Below, piece after piece: positions 35,307 through 44,634 of a stretch of DNA of 64,000 nucleotides (its first letter is position 1; every line of letters starts with the position of its first letter). The stretch comes from Anaerotignum propionicum DSM 1682. GTDB lineage: Bacteria > Bacillota > Clostridia > Lachnospirales > Anaerotignaceae. The position numbers were made by a program, and so were the translations under genes. The notes below the pieces were generated by a model, which searched no databases, was not told the origin of the DNA, and worked only from the letters and a program-made list of their open reading frames with translations. The stretch is from positions 62,001 to 126,000 of the forward strand of contig NZ_CP014223.1 of assembly GCF_001561955.1 (NCBI RefSeq), written 5' to 3'.

Positions 35307-38141
35307 ATGAAGAAGTTTATTTCTTTCGTTATGGCTGGCGCTATGGTGGCATCCCTTGTACCTGCAACTGCATTTGCAAAGGGCGATGTTACAGCAACAG
35401 CTAAAATCGTTGACGCTTTAGAAAAAGCTAAAGATTTCAACGGTGTAATTACACAGGCAAATGCGCCTGAACTTCAGTTGAAGGTGACAAATGTAGACTA
35501 CACAGTAACAAATCCTGCATTAGCTACGATGGATGTTGAATTGTCATTGGATAAGGCGGAGTTCAATTTGACATCTGCTCAGTTAAAAGATTTGGTAGCT
35601 GTAATTGATGAGGACGGACTTGACGCTTTGACAGGTAAGTCAACATCTCAGGTGTGGGAAGATTCTGCAACAGGCACAATTTTGAAAAAAGGTACAACTG
35701 AAATAAAAATTGCTGACCTTGCAGATATTGCAGCTGAAGCTGACAATGACAAAGCAGTTCTTGACATTTTGAAAAACTATAGTGGTGCATTGAATGGTAC
35801 AACTGGCAATGATATTAATGAAACAATGACAAAAGGTGTTATGACAGCTGTAATCTATGCAACAGATGGTACTGGCGCTGTGACTACTTCTATAGACAAA
35901 GCAGCTATTGTTGATTTGTTAGAACAAGGTTACACCTTTGCAGCTGGTAGCAATATCACACTGACATCTACTGATAGTAGACTTGGTGGCGCTTATAGCT
36001 CAACTTTAGACGCGGCAGACAGAGATGCAATTGATGTTGATACTCAGATTGCTTGGTATGTTGCTGAAAGCTATGTAAGAGGTGGCTATAAAACGGTAGG
36101 AGAGACAGTTGCTCCTCGTTTGGCTGTATCTGTAAAAGAATTTGACAAAGATAGCGTAACTTATACATTTACTGGCTTCTTCAAGAAAGATGACAAAGTA
36201 ATTATTGACTTGGCTTCCACATTGACAAAAACAAGCGAAGGCACAAAAGCTACAGTATCCGTTAATTCTAAAATGGTAACAGCTGATGACTTGGTTTATG
36301 CTTCCATCCTTGGCAAAGGCTTCAAGGTTTCTGTAAAGAAGACTGTAGACGTAGCTCAAGAGGAAGTTGTAAAATTAAACAGCAATGGCTTAAAGATTGA
36401 ATCTGCTGTTGACAATTTGCCATCTAAAGTAACTTTGAAGATTTCCAATGGCTTTGAATTTACAAAGGATAATAATGGAATTCACGGTACAAACTATGAT
36501 ATCGTTAGAGTAGATGAAAAAGAATTGACAGTAAATGTTACTGGTTCTGTTGATGAAATCACAGTAAAAGACATCGAAATTGAAGCTACATCCGCAAAGT
36601 CTGGCGCTGTTGCAACAATTACAGCTAAGGCTAGCAACAATGACTCTGCTTCTTGCGAAGTAGCTAAAGTTGTTGATTACAAAGTATCTTTTACAGTAGA
36701 CAAAGATGAAGACATCCCTGTAATCTACAGCGGTACTAATGTTGGAAACGCTGGTATCACAGACGATTCCGATCATATGTCTTTGGAAGTAACAGCTAAA
36801 GAAACTTTCCCTGGTGCTTGGTCCATGAGACAAGGCTTTAACTTCAACCTTCCTGAAGGTGTTTATGTAACTGATGTTAAGGTTACAGATGCAGACAACT
36901 TCTACCAGAAGGGTGTAGAAAAAGGTACAGCTGAATGGGATGTAGCTTTCTTTGATGCATACCAGAAGGGCGACCACAAGAACTTTGAATTTGAAAAAAG
37001 AGTATTTGATGATGTTGATACAAAATTAAATTCTGATCCAGCAGAACTTACTTTCCAGTTGGAATTAGTAGCTGATCCTACTTTCGAAGGTGATGTCAAA
37101 TTAACATTCGAAGGCGCTTTGGTTGATAAGCAGGAAGTAACAATTGCTAAATTTGTAAAACCTTACACAGTTAAGGCAGAACAGAACGATGTAATCATCG
37201 ACTACAGAAACACAGAAGTTAAGACTCCTATCGTAATCACAGAAGCTGAAGAAGGTCTGTGGGAGAAGGATGCAACATTCAAATTGAGCATTGAAGATGA
37301 TCTTCTTACATTTGAAAATGACCCTACATTCACAATCGACAAAGATTCCGATCTGAAGTTGAAAGATGACAAGACTACAAAGGGTACAATTCAGTTCGCA
37401 GTGAAAGAAACTTCCGACAAGGCATCAACTGTAACAATTTCCGATATGAAACTGTTCATGAGCAGAAGCATTCCTGCAGGTGCTTATGATTTGGAAATTG
37501 CAACAACAATGAGCGAAGCTTATGACGCACAGTTGCTCTTTGCTCCTGATCAGATTAAAGATCAGGCTAGTGCAACAGATGCAGCATTGAAGGCATTGAA
37601 AGATAAGTGGACAGCAAAAACATCTACAGATAAGCGTCCTTCCGAATCCGATGTTAAGAAAGACAGCTATGTAGATGACGTATGCGATTACAGTGATGTT
37701 GTAAAAGCAGCTTTCATCAATGTAGTAACATCCGGTAGAGACAACGACAACCTGTTCACAACAAAGGTAGTTGTACCTGTTGGCGAAGCTTACTTGCTTG
37801 CTGGCGAAGCAAAAGTTGAATTGGATGCACCTGCTTACATCAGTGCAGCTGGTTACACAATGCTTCCTGTAAGAGCAATCTCCAAGGCTCTTGGCGTTAA
37901 CACAAACAACGTATTGTGGAATGCTGAAACAAGAACAGTAACTGTTATGTATGCTCAGAGAATCATCACTATGACTGTTGGTCAGAAGACAATCTATGTT
38001 AATGGTTCCGCTATCCCTTCATCCGCAGCTCCTGAAATCAAAGACGGCAGAACATTCTTGCCTTTGAGAGATTTGGGTACAGCTTTGGGCGTAACAAACG
38101 TTAACTGGGATGCAGCAACAAAGACAGCTACATTGAACTAA
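35307..38141 (+). CDS. Secreted protein with C-terminal stalk domain, probable surface-layer protein (paralogue 2)
   Basis: A 944-residue exported protein with signal peptide FISFVMAGAMVASLVPATAFA. It aligns with paralogue 1 at both ends and through the middle (DSDHM, FPGAWSMRQGFNF, ADPTFEGDVKL, KPYTVKAEQNDVIIDYRNT, INVVTSGRDNDNLFTTKVVV). It differs by an insert of about 170 residues near 95-265 and one of about 35 residues near 740-780 (SATDAALKALKDKWTAKTS). The C-terminal 110 residues are the stalk domain. Codon use is biased as in paralogue 1. Its insert carries most of the difference and is a candidate for variable surface exposure. Confidence 0.8.
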   Translation: MKKFISFVMAGAMVASLVPATAFAKGDVTATAKIVDALEKAKDFNGVITQANAPELQLKVTNVDYTVTNPALATMDVELSLDKAEFNLTSAQLKDLVAVIDEDGLDALTGKSTSQVWEDSATGTILKKGTTEIKIADLADIAAEADNDKAVLDILKNYSGALNGTTGNDINETMTKGVMTAVIYATDGTGAVTTSIDKAAIVDLLEQGYTFAAGSNITLTSTDSRLGGAYSSTLDAADRDAIDVDTQIAWYVAESYVRGGYKTVGETVAPRLAVSVKEFDKDSVTYTFTGFFKKDDKVIIDLASTLTKTSEGTKATVSVNSKMVTADDLVYASILGKGFKVSVKKTVDVAQEEVVKLNSNGLKIESAVDNLPSKVTLKISNGFEFTKDNNGIHGTNYDIVRVDEKELTVNVTGSVDEITVKDIEIEATSAKSGAVATITAKASNNDSASCEVAKVVDYKVSFTVDKDEDIPVIYSGTNVGNAGITDDSDHMSLEVTAKETFPGAWSMRQGFNFNLPEGVYVTDVKVTDADNFYQKGVEKGTAEWDVAFFDAYQKGDHKNFEFEKRVFDDVDTKLNSDPAELTFQLELVADPTFEGDVKLTFEGALVDKQEVTIAKFVKPYTVKAEQNDVIIDYRNTEVKTPIVITEAEEGLWEKDATFKLSIEDDLLTFENDPTFTIDKDSDLKLKDDKTTKGTIQFAVKETSDKASTVTISDMKLFMSRSIPAGAYDLEIATTMSEAYDAQLLFAPDQIKDQASATDAALKALKDKWTAKTSTDKRPSESDVKKDSYVDDVCDYSDVVKAAFINVVTSGRDNDNLFTTKVVVPVGEAYLLAGEAKVELDAPAYISAAGYTMLPVRAISKALGVNTNNVLWNAETRTVTVMYAQRIITMTVGQKTIYVNGSAIPSSAAPEIKDGRTFLPLRDLGTALGVTNVNWDAATKTATLN

Positions 38142-38159
38142 TCAATTGTAACTGAAATA

Positions 38160-38220
38160 AAATCTTGAAGGCTTACCTTTAAGTAACCCGAAAGGGGCAG
38201 ACATTGTCTGCCCCTTTTTT
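38160..38220 (+). terminator. Terminator after paralogue 2, partial copy D of the composite element
   Basis: GGGGCAGAC and GTCTGCCCC pair around ATT(G) with a TTTTTT tail; the same GGGCAGAC stem ends copies B and C. A weaker AAGGCTTACCTT hairpin lies before it. Confidence 0.85.
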
Positions 38221-38356
38221 GTTGTAAGTTACAGGAAGAACAATAAAATCTACGTAAGAAATGATTAAGATATCCTTAATTCGCTGGCATTTTCGTAAAA
38301 ATATGATATAATTGGTTTTATTATAAAAGTAAATGAACCTTTAAGGAGGAAATACC

Positions 38357-39577
38357 ATGAAAAAAATAATCGGGAACCCCAGAGGTGCTGTGGCACTGGC
38401 TCTGGTGGTAACTCTTTTTGGTACCACTGCATATGCCGCAGAAGTAGCCCCTACAACACAAACTGTTGCGACTCAAGGAGAACAAGCTATTCCTGTTTTA
38501 ACTTTCGAGGAAGCATTGAAAAAGGTAAAAAACAATAGTAAAGACTTAGTTAATTTGCAGAAACAAAGTGATTTTCTTCAGGAAACCAAAGAGGATATCT
38601 GGGACGCAGTAGGTACTTTTTCTACGCCTACCTATGAATATCAGAAATGGGTGGATAGTGGGGTGCATCAGTATACTTCAGCTATTTATTCAACAAATAG
38701 TGGTATGACAAAAAATAAATATCAAACACAATCTGTTAACTTAGCTATGGAGTCAACTTTGAAAGGTACATTTTCCACGATTGTAGAGACTGAAGAGACT
38801 CTGAAATTAATGAAAGAAACCTTGGCGATTAGCAAAACCATTTATGAGCAAGGGCAAACTAAAAATAACTTGGGCATGCTTAGCAAATTTGAATTAAATA
38901 AACTCAAAGCAACCTATGATGCAAATAAAACAAAGGTTTATCAGTTGGAAAAGAACTTGGAACAAAGCTACATTAACTTGAATAATTTGATGGGTGAGTC
39001 ACCTGATAAACAGTATACATTGGATTATAATGTAGAGTTCGAGCCTTATGTTCTGCAAGGTACGATTGAGTTATATATCAATGCTGCGATGAAAAACGAC
39101 ATGGATATTTTGGTGGCGGCACAGGCCGTTGAGGATGCTAAATTTAACAAAAATTTTGTATCAGAAAACACATTGAATACTACCAATAAAGAGAATAAGC
39201 TTACCTATGAAGTTGCACAAAGAGCATATAAAAAGGCAAAAGAAGATAAAGATATTGCTATCCGCAATGCATATATTCAATTGCAGCAATCAGAAGCAAA
39301 TTATAATCAGTTAAAAGCTGATTTGGAACAGGCAAAGGCTACTTTAAAAACTGCTGAAGTAAATTATAGAATCGGAAATACAACAAAGCTTACATTGGAT
39401 CAAGCTCAATTAGCAGTTACCAAAGAAGAGTTTGCTTTGAAGAGTTTTGCAAGAAGTTATGATATGCAAGTATTTGCATTCAAAAATACAAGCTTAATTT
39501 CAGGGGGAAGTGCAGCCGGTAGCGGAAGCGCGAAAACCAGTGGAAGTGCAAGTAGTGATAATGATGAAGGTAAATAA
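38357..39577 (+). CDS. Secreted TolC-fold (outer membrane efflux-like) protein
   Basis: A 406-residue protein with a signal peptide (ALALVVTLFGTTAYA) and two long helical coiled-coil repeats, each ending in the TolC pattern: NNLGMLSKFELNKLKATYDANK and NYRIGNTTKLTLDQAQLAVTKEE. The first follows a VLTFEEALKKVKNNS start. TolC/OEP proteins form trimeric export channels in diderms; in a spore-forming monoderm the role is unclear. The C terminus is a Gly/Ser-rich tail (GGSAAGSGSAKTSGSASS). It has no transport partner here. It follows the surface-protein pair and precedes gerA. Confidence 0.78.
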   Translation: MKKIIGNPRGAVALALVVTLFGTTAYAAEVAPTTQTVATQGEQAIPVLTFEEALKKVKNNSKDLVNLQKQSDFLQETKEDIWDAVGTFSTPTYEYQKWVDSGVHQYTSAIYSTNSGMTKNKYQTQSVNLAMESTLKGTFSTIVETEETLKLMKETLAISKTIYEQGQTKNNLGMLSKFELNKLKATYDANKTKVYQLEKNLEQSYINLNNLMGESPDKQYTLDYNVEFEPYVLQGTIELYINAAMKNDMDILVAAQAVEDAKFNKNFVSENTLNTTNKENKLTYEVAQRAYKKAKEDKDIAIRNAYIQLQQSEANYNQLKADLEQAKATLKTAEVNYRIGNTTKLTLDQAQLAVTKEEFALKSFARSYDMQVFAFKNTSLISGGSAAGSGSAKTSGSASSDNDEGK

Positions 39578-39586
39578 AGAAATGAA

Positions 39587-39622
39587 GAAAACGTCCATGA
39601 AAATATGGGCGTTTTTTTATTT
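39587..39622 (+). terminator. Terminator after the TolC-fold gene
   Basis: AACGTCCAT and ATGGGCGTT pair around GAAAAT, followed by TTTTTTATTTT. Confidence 0.85.
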
Positions 39623-39710
39623 TCTTAAAGTAGGAGAAAAGATGACCATCGTTTAGGTATAGTTTCGAATCTTTTTGGAAAAATAAGCAAAAGGAAAGGC
39701 GGTGGAATTT

Positions 39711-41183
39711 ATGCAGATTTCAAAAAATCTGTCGGAAAATATGATTGCCATCAAGGAGGCCTTCCGCGACTGCGGTGACGTTGTAATGCGGGAGTTTGTT
39801 GTTGGCAGTGGAAAATCCAGAATATTTATGATTTACACAGATAATATTGTAGATAGCCACACAATACATGATTTCATTATGACCAATTTAATGAGTCGCT
39901 ATAAGGAGTGTAATGAAAGCGGCTTGCTAGACGCATTTATGGATGATATTATTGCCGTAGGCGAAGTAGGCAAAATTAATGAGATTCAGCAGGCGTTGGA
40001 CGCAGTTTTGTTGGGGGATACAGTACTTTTTATGGATGGAAATGCTTTTGCCCTTCAAGTTTCCACAAAAGGCTTTCCTTCCCGTGGTGTAAACCAAGCC
40101 CAGACGGAAGTGGTTGTGCTGGGGCCAAAGGATGCTTTTTTGGAGGTAATGGCAACAAATATCGTTTTAATTCGCCGTCGAATTCGGGATAATAGGCTTA
40201 AGCTAAAGCGAAAAAAAATCGGTACACGAAGCAAAACAGACGTTGCGATGATGTACATGGAGGATTTGGTGCGACCAAAAACTCTGGAGATTGTGGAAAA
40301 ACAATTGGATACTATGAATTTAGACGCAATTTTGGATAGTGGTTATGTGGTACAACTTCTGGAGAAGCGTTGGGCATCGCCCTTTCCTCAATTACAGATG
40401 ACAGAAAGACCTGATAAAGCTGCCTCGGCATTATTGGAGGGCAGGGTGGTATTGGTCATTGATAATACACCCGTTGTTGTGATGCTTCCTGTCACCCTAA
40501 ATGTCTTTTTTCAGGCGGCAGAGGATTATTACGACCGCTGGCAGATTATGAGCTTTATTCGGGCCATACGCTATGTAGCGGCGGTGGTTGCCATCTCTCT
40601 ACCGGGGCTTTATATTGCTTTATCGGTGTACCATCCGGAATTGATACCCACTGCCTTAGCAATAAAAATTGCGGCAACTAGGCAGAATATACCCTTTTCT
40701 GTAGTTGGGGAGGTAATTATTATGGAGTTGGCATTTGAGCTTTTGCGAGAGGCGGGCATTCGATTGCCTTCTCCTGTAAGTTCCACCATTGGTATTGTGG
40801 GCGGTATTATTATTGGGTCTGCAGCGGTAGAGGCGGGGATAGTCAGCCCCACGGTTGTGATTATTTCCGCCCTCACGGGGATTTGCTCTTTTGTAATTCC
40901 CAATATAGCTCTAGTTTCCGGATTGCGGCTCAGTAAGTATGTAACCATATTTTTATCGGCGATTTTTGGTTTATTTGGACTTTGGATTGCTTTGTTACTG
41001 ATTTTGGCTCATTTATGCAGTCTGTCCTCCTACGGAATTCCATTTATGTATCCCTTTTGCTCAGCATCAGTCAATGATGACATAGATTGGGAGGATACCA
41101 TCTTACGTTTGCCATTACAAAAAATGAAACGGAGGCCTATCTTCACAAGACCATCAGCCAGGGGGCGGAAAGGGAGATCATAA
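39711..41183 (+). CDS. gerAA: Spore germination protein, GerA family A subunit
   Basis: A 490-residue protein with a cytoplasmic N-terminal domain and a membrane part. It has the GerA signatures LLEKRWASPFPQLQMTERPDKA, EGRVVLVIDNTPVVVMLPV and ELLREAGIRLPSPVSSTIGIVGG. With the B and C subunits it forms a nutrient receptor in the inner membrane of the spore. AAAGGCGGTG precedes the ATG at 39711. The next gene starts 3 bp after the stop. Confidence 0.93.
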   Translation: MQISKNLSENMIAIKEAFRDCGDVVMREFVVGSGKSRIFMIYTDNIVDSHTIHDFIMTNLMSRYKECNESGLLDAFMDDIIAVGEVGKINEIQQALDAVLLGDTVLFMDGNAFALQVSTKGFPSRGVNQAQTEVVVLGPKDAFLEVMATNIVLIRRRIRDNRLKLKRKKIGTRSKTDVAMMYMEDLVRPKTLEIVEKQLDTMNLDAILDSGYVVQLLEKRWASPFPQLQMTERPDKAASALLEGRVVLVIDNTPVVVMLPVTLNVFFQAAEDYYDRWQIMSFIRAIRYVAAVVAISLPGLYIALSVYHPELIPTALAIKIAATRQNIPFSVVGEVIIMELAFELLREAGIRLPSPVSSTIGIVGGIIIGSAAVEAGIVSPTVVIISALTGICSFVIPNIALVSGLRLSKYVTIFLSAIFGLFGLWIALLLILAHLCSLSSYGIPFMYPFCSASVNDDIDWEDTILRLPLQKMKRRPIFTRPSARGRKGRS

Positions 41184-41186
41184 TTC

Positions 41187-42290
41187 ATGTTTGCAGAAAA
41201 TTATAAGATTTCAGTACGGCAGCTAGAGATATTGTTGCTGTTGTATTATTTTGGAACGACAGTTTTATTTCTGCCCAGTGATGCGGCGGTAGTGGCGGGA
41301 AACGCCTGCTGGATTGTTACAATTATATGGGGCGTTTTATCTTCGGTTTTAGCAGTATTTTTGGTATATTGCGGAGAAAGACATCCCTCATATACGGCGG
41401 TGGAGTGGTATAAACACTCCTTTGGACGGGTCATTGGTAAGGCTTTGGCCTTTGGGCTTGGAGGAAAGCTGATTTTTGACGCAGCAATGGAGTTGCGCTT
41501 GTTCTGTGACGTGGTATCTTCCTCTATGCTTCCAAGAACGCCCCAGTGGCTGCTAATTGCCGTAACACTATTTTTGTGCTGTTTGGCAGCCTCCTATGGG
41601 GTAGAATGCACCGCCAGGGTGGGTGAGATATTATTTTTCTTAGTATTTATTCCTCTTATATTTGTGTTGATTTTTGTGGCAATTTCAACAGGCTACAATC
41701 GTATATTACCCATACAATTTCCTGATTTCAAAGAAATGAAAGAAAGTATGCCATCCTTTGCCCCTTTGTTGCAAGGGTTTATCGTATTTTTTTTCATTTT
41801 TCCAAGCCTCGAAAAAAGGAGACATATGAAAAGGCGAATTTGGCTAACTTGTATGTTTGCCACAGCAGTGATAACCGTTTTGGTATTTCTATCTCTTGCA
41901 GTTTATGGAACAGAGGTTTTGGCTGAAAAGCTTATGCCTACCCTACAAATGATGGAAAGAGTAAGCTTTTCCGGCATCTTTTTAGGACGTCAGGATTTAT
42001 TTCTAATCTGGCTATGGATGGTTACTACGTTTTTGTATGTGTCAGGGACGATATTCTTTGGCATCGAGCTTTTCAATCGATTATTTCGAACAAAAAAGAT
42101 AACACGTAATCGTTGGCTTATTTTACTGGTACCGCTACTGTTTATTGTGGCGTTACTACCCCAAGATATGGCTAGTGCTTATTGGCTGAGGGCAGGTGTG
42201 GCACCTTGGCTGAGTGGTATTTTTTTCATACTTCTACCGTTTTTAATGCTTTTAATAGATGTAATCAAAGGGAGGGGTAAACATGAATAA
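41187..42290 (+). CDS. gerAB: Spore germination protein, GerA family B subunit
   Basis: A 367-residue membrane protein with about ten hydrophobic segments, related to amino acid permeases: ISVRQLEILLLLYYFGTTVLFLP at the N terminus and RHPSYTAVEWYKHSFGRVIG. In the receptor it is the ligand-binding subunit. It overlaps gerAC by 8 bp. Confidence 0.93.
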   Translation: MFAENYKISVRQLEILLLLYYFGTTVLFLPSDAAVVAGNACWIVTIIWGVLSSVLAVFLVYCGERHPSYTAVEWYKHSFGRVIGKALAFGLGGKLIFDAAMELRLFCDVVSSSMLPRTPQWLLIAVTLFLCCLAASYGVECTARVGEILFFLVFIPLIFVLIFVAISTGYNRILPIQFPDFKEMKESMPSFAPLLQGFIVFFFIFPSLEKRRHMKRRIWLTCMFATAVITVLVFLSLAVYGTEVLAEKLMPTLQMMERVSFSGIFLGRQDLFLIWLWMVTTFLYVSGTIFFGIELFNRLFRTKKITRNRWLILLVPLLFIVALLPQDMASAYWLRAGVAPWLSGIFFILLPFLMLLIDVIKGRGKHE

Positions 42291-43350
42291 ATGGAAGTGG
42301 ATTCTAATTACAGTGTTGCCCCTTTTTATTACTACGGGCTGTTGGGATAAAAGAGACCCTGAGGATCGAGAATATATGATAACCATGGGGGTAGATAAGG
42401 AAGAAGCAGGATATACCATTTCCTTCGCACCTGCAAAGACGGAGGATCGAGAACCTGAAAAAATGGTATGCCGAGGAAAAACCTTAGCTGATGCCATTGC
42501 CTTTAATGACAGCCGAAACTCACGCAAAACAGAGTTGGGACAATTAAAAATGATTGTTTTTGGGAAAAGCATTTTAGAGGATAAAATAATGCTGAAATCT
42601 TTATTGGAGGAGCTAAAGCGCAGTCAAGATATTTCCAAAAAAGTGACGGTACTGGGAACGGAAGCCACGGCAGAGGCGTGTATAGATGCTATGCTGAAGC
42701 AGGATGATGGAACGGGCCTTTACCTTTGGGAATTTTTTAAAAATACCGCAAAGGAAGTTGGTGTGACAAAAGGTTTGGATATGGACACCTTTTTTACGGA
42801 GCTAAAAGAGCGTAAAGGTTCTTGTGTTCTGCCAAGAATTAAGCCTGAGGAAAAGGGGCTGTATTTGGGCGGTGGCGTTGCTTTGAGCGATACAAAGCTG
42901 CTTACGTTTTTGGATGACAAAGAGGAGCAGGGTTACTTGCTTTTGTTAGGAGAGGCCGAGGGTGCGGTTTTAGATGCCCAGTCAGATGGCAAAATAATTC
43001 CATTGAGAATTGCCCGCAGTCATGTAAAATATGATTTTAATATCCAGCAGAATGGAACAACCACCTGTAACATTCATTTGCGATTATATGGAGAGCTTTT
43101 GGGAAATACCAACACAGATGCTTTTAGCGAAGAAGGCTCCAAGAAAATGGAGAAACTTTTCAACGAAATTATAAAATCTGAGGTAGAAAAAACCCTAGAA
43201 GTCGGCAAAGAGTATAACACATCAGAATTTCTTGGTTTGGCAGTGCGTTTACGTCGAGAAAATCCCCAGTATTCAGGCGATTTTTGGAAGGATGTAACAA
43301 TTACCATTGAGCCGGAGATGAAAATTCGAGATACTGGAAGAATACGTTGA
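42283..43350 (+). CDS. gerAC: Spore germination lipoprotein, GerA family C subunit
   Basis: A 355-residue lipoprotein with lipobox LFITTGC and the family start CWDKRDPEDREYMITMGVDKE. Later motifs include EELKRSQDISKKVTVLGT and the C-terminal domain with IKSEVEKTLEVGKEYNTSEFLGLA. It anchors the receptor at the outer face of the spore inner membrane. It is the last gene of the gerA operon. Confidence 0.93.
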   Translation: MNKWKWILITVLPLFITTGCWDKRDPEDREYMITMGVDKEEAGYTISFAPAKTEDREPEKMVCRGKTLADAIAFNDSRNSRKTELGQLKMIVFGKSILEDKIMLKSLLEELKRSQDISKKVTVLGTEATAEACIDAMLKQDDGTGLYLWEFFKNTAKEVGVTKGLDMDTFFTELKERKGSCVLPRIKPEEKGLYLGGGVALSDTKLLTFLDDKEEQGYLLLLGEAEGAVLDAQSDGKIIPLRIARSHVKYDFNIQQNGTTTCNIHLRLYGELLGNTNTDAFSEEGSKKMEKLFNEIIKSEVEKTLEVGKEYNTSEFLGLAVRLRRENPQYSGDFWKDVTITIEPEMKIRDTGRIR

Positions 43351-43407
43351 TTAAAATATGTAAAAAATGGTAATCATCCTTTTAACGAAGAAAAAAAGGG
43401 TGAGGGT

Positions 43408-44091
43408 ATGGAGAGAATATATCAATTTCGAAAAATAGTGAAGGAGCTTTGGCAAAAAGAGAGGTGGTACTGGTGTGCCGCTGTTGTGATAGGTGTTTGT
43501 TTTAGTGCGGCATTTGGTGCCCATTGGACGAAGGGCTATTCCCAAATGATTCAGGGGGGAATCTCTGCTAAGGTTGTACGTTTTCATGTGCTGGCCAATA
43601 GTGACTCCGATGAGGATCAGGCTCTAAAATTAAAGGTAAGGGATCAGGTATTAAAGGAGTATGGCGAACTTTTATCCACTTGTGAAAGTAAGGAAGAAAC
43701 TTTAGCTGCTTTGAGTGCTGCCAAGGAAGAAATCTGTAAGACAGCACAAAAAGAAGTCATTGCACAGGGTTATAATTATCCGGTAAGGGTATCGTTGGTA
43801 CGGGAAGAGTTTCCTTTTAAACGCTACGATGAGTTGATTTTTCCGGCGGGTGTATATGATGCCTTACGCATCGAAATTGGTGAGGCAGAAGGCCGTAATT
43901 GGTGGTGTGTACTCTATCCGCAAATGTGCTATGTTGATGCCTCTTGGGGTTTTTCCACAGGGGAAAGTCACCAAAGATTGAAAAACACATTAACTGACGA
44001 GGAGTTTTTGGTTGTTTCTGCTATGGAGCAGGAAAAGATAACCCCTAAAATTAAATTCAAAGTTGTGGAATGGTGGCAAGAGCGAGAGTAA
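43408..44091 (+). CDS. spoIIR: Stage II sporulation protein R
   Basis: A 227-residue exported or membrane-anchored protein: hydrophobic segment WCAAVVIGVCFSAAFGAHW near residue 25, then the SpoIIR core RFHVLANSDSDEDQALKLKVRD, LVREEFPFKRYDELIFPAGVYDALRIEIG and WWCVLYPQMCYVD. It is the forespore signal that triggers processing of pro-sigma-E by SpoIIGA. It lies 57 bp after gerAC and has its own ribosome site. Confidence 0.95.
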   Translation: MERIYQFRKIVKELWQKERWYWCAAVVIGVCFSAAFGAHWTKGYSQMIQGGISAKVVRFHVLANSDSDEDQALKLKVRDQVLKEYGELLSTCESKEETLAALSAAKEEICKTAQKEVIAQGYNYPVRVSLVREEFPFKRYDELIFPAGVYDALRIEIGEAEGRNWWCVLYPQMCYVDASWGFSTGESHQRLKNTLTDEEFLVVSAMEQEKITPKIKFKVVEWWQERE

Positions 44092-44127
44092 GTTTTATTT
44101 GATTTTGTGATTCCCTTACAAAATAAA

Positions 44128-44172
44128 GCCCCTAACAAGCCTTATTGAGTGAAATGGTTTGTTAAGGGGTAA
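44128..44172 (+). terminator. Hairpin after spoIIR
   Basis: CCCCTAACAAGCC pairs with GGTTTGTTAAGGGG (one bulged base), with no strong T tract. A second, better terminator follows at 44209. Confidence 0.55.
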
Positions 44173-44208
44173 GAAACTGCTTTTAAATAGATATAAAACC
44201 AAATAAAA

Positions 44209-44257
44209 TAAGCGGATATACTGATATAAAAAAGTATATCCGCTTTTATTTTGCGAT
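44209..44257 (+). terminator. Terminator after spoIIR, convergent with DUF1294 gene
   Basis: AAGCGGATATAC and GTATATCCGCTT form a perfect 12-bp stem followed by TTTATTTTG. Confidence 0.85.
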
Positions 44258-44318
44258 AACGGAATTCTATTAGAACCCTTTCTCTATGAACCGATTTAAA
44301 AGAGCATATGGCAAATCT

Positions 44319-44630
44319 TTAGCCAAAGGTAACCACAAATTTCCCCATAATGAAGAAGATTACAAGGATATGCAGTATTGCCATTAGGGTAAAAACAAAG
44401 ACAAAGTCCATGTGGCGTGTTTTATGACGCTTGAACATCATAGCCAGCAAACCCCCAAGACCGCCACCTAAGATTGCCATGAGATAAAAATTCTTTTCCG
44501 GAACTCTACGCTTATGATTGATGGCAGCTTTTTTATCAAAAGCCATGGTCCCATAGATAATGAGGTTTATCAAAAGATAATAGCCCATCAGTATGGCAAA
44601 GACCGTGCCATTAAAATGCATCTCATTCAT
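44319..44630 (-). CDS. DUF1294 family membrane protein
   Basis: A 103-residue membrane protein with three to four hydrophobic segments and the family pattern NLIIYGTMAFDKKAAINHKRRVPEKNFYLMAILGGGLGGLLAMMFKRHKTRH. Function unknown. It begins 4 bp after mgsA, at the end of the cell-shape operon. Confidence 0.9.
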   Translation of the reverse strand: MNEMHFNGTVFAILMGYYLLINLIIYGTMAFDKKAAINHKRRVPEKNFYLMAILGGGLGGLLAMMFKRHKTRHMDFVFVFTLMAILHILVIFFIMGKFVVTFG

Positions 44631-44634
44631 AAAG

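Noticed and set aside
42283-42290. Possible frameshift at the gerAB-gerAC junction
   Set aside because: The 8-bp overlap is normal translational coupling; both proteins are full length for their families.
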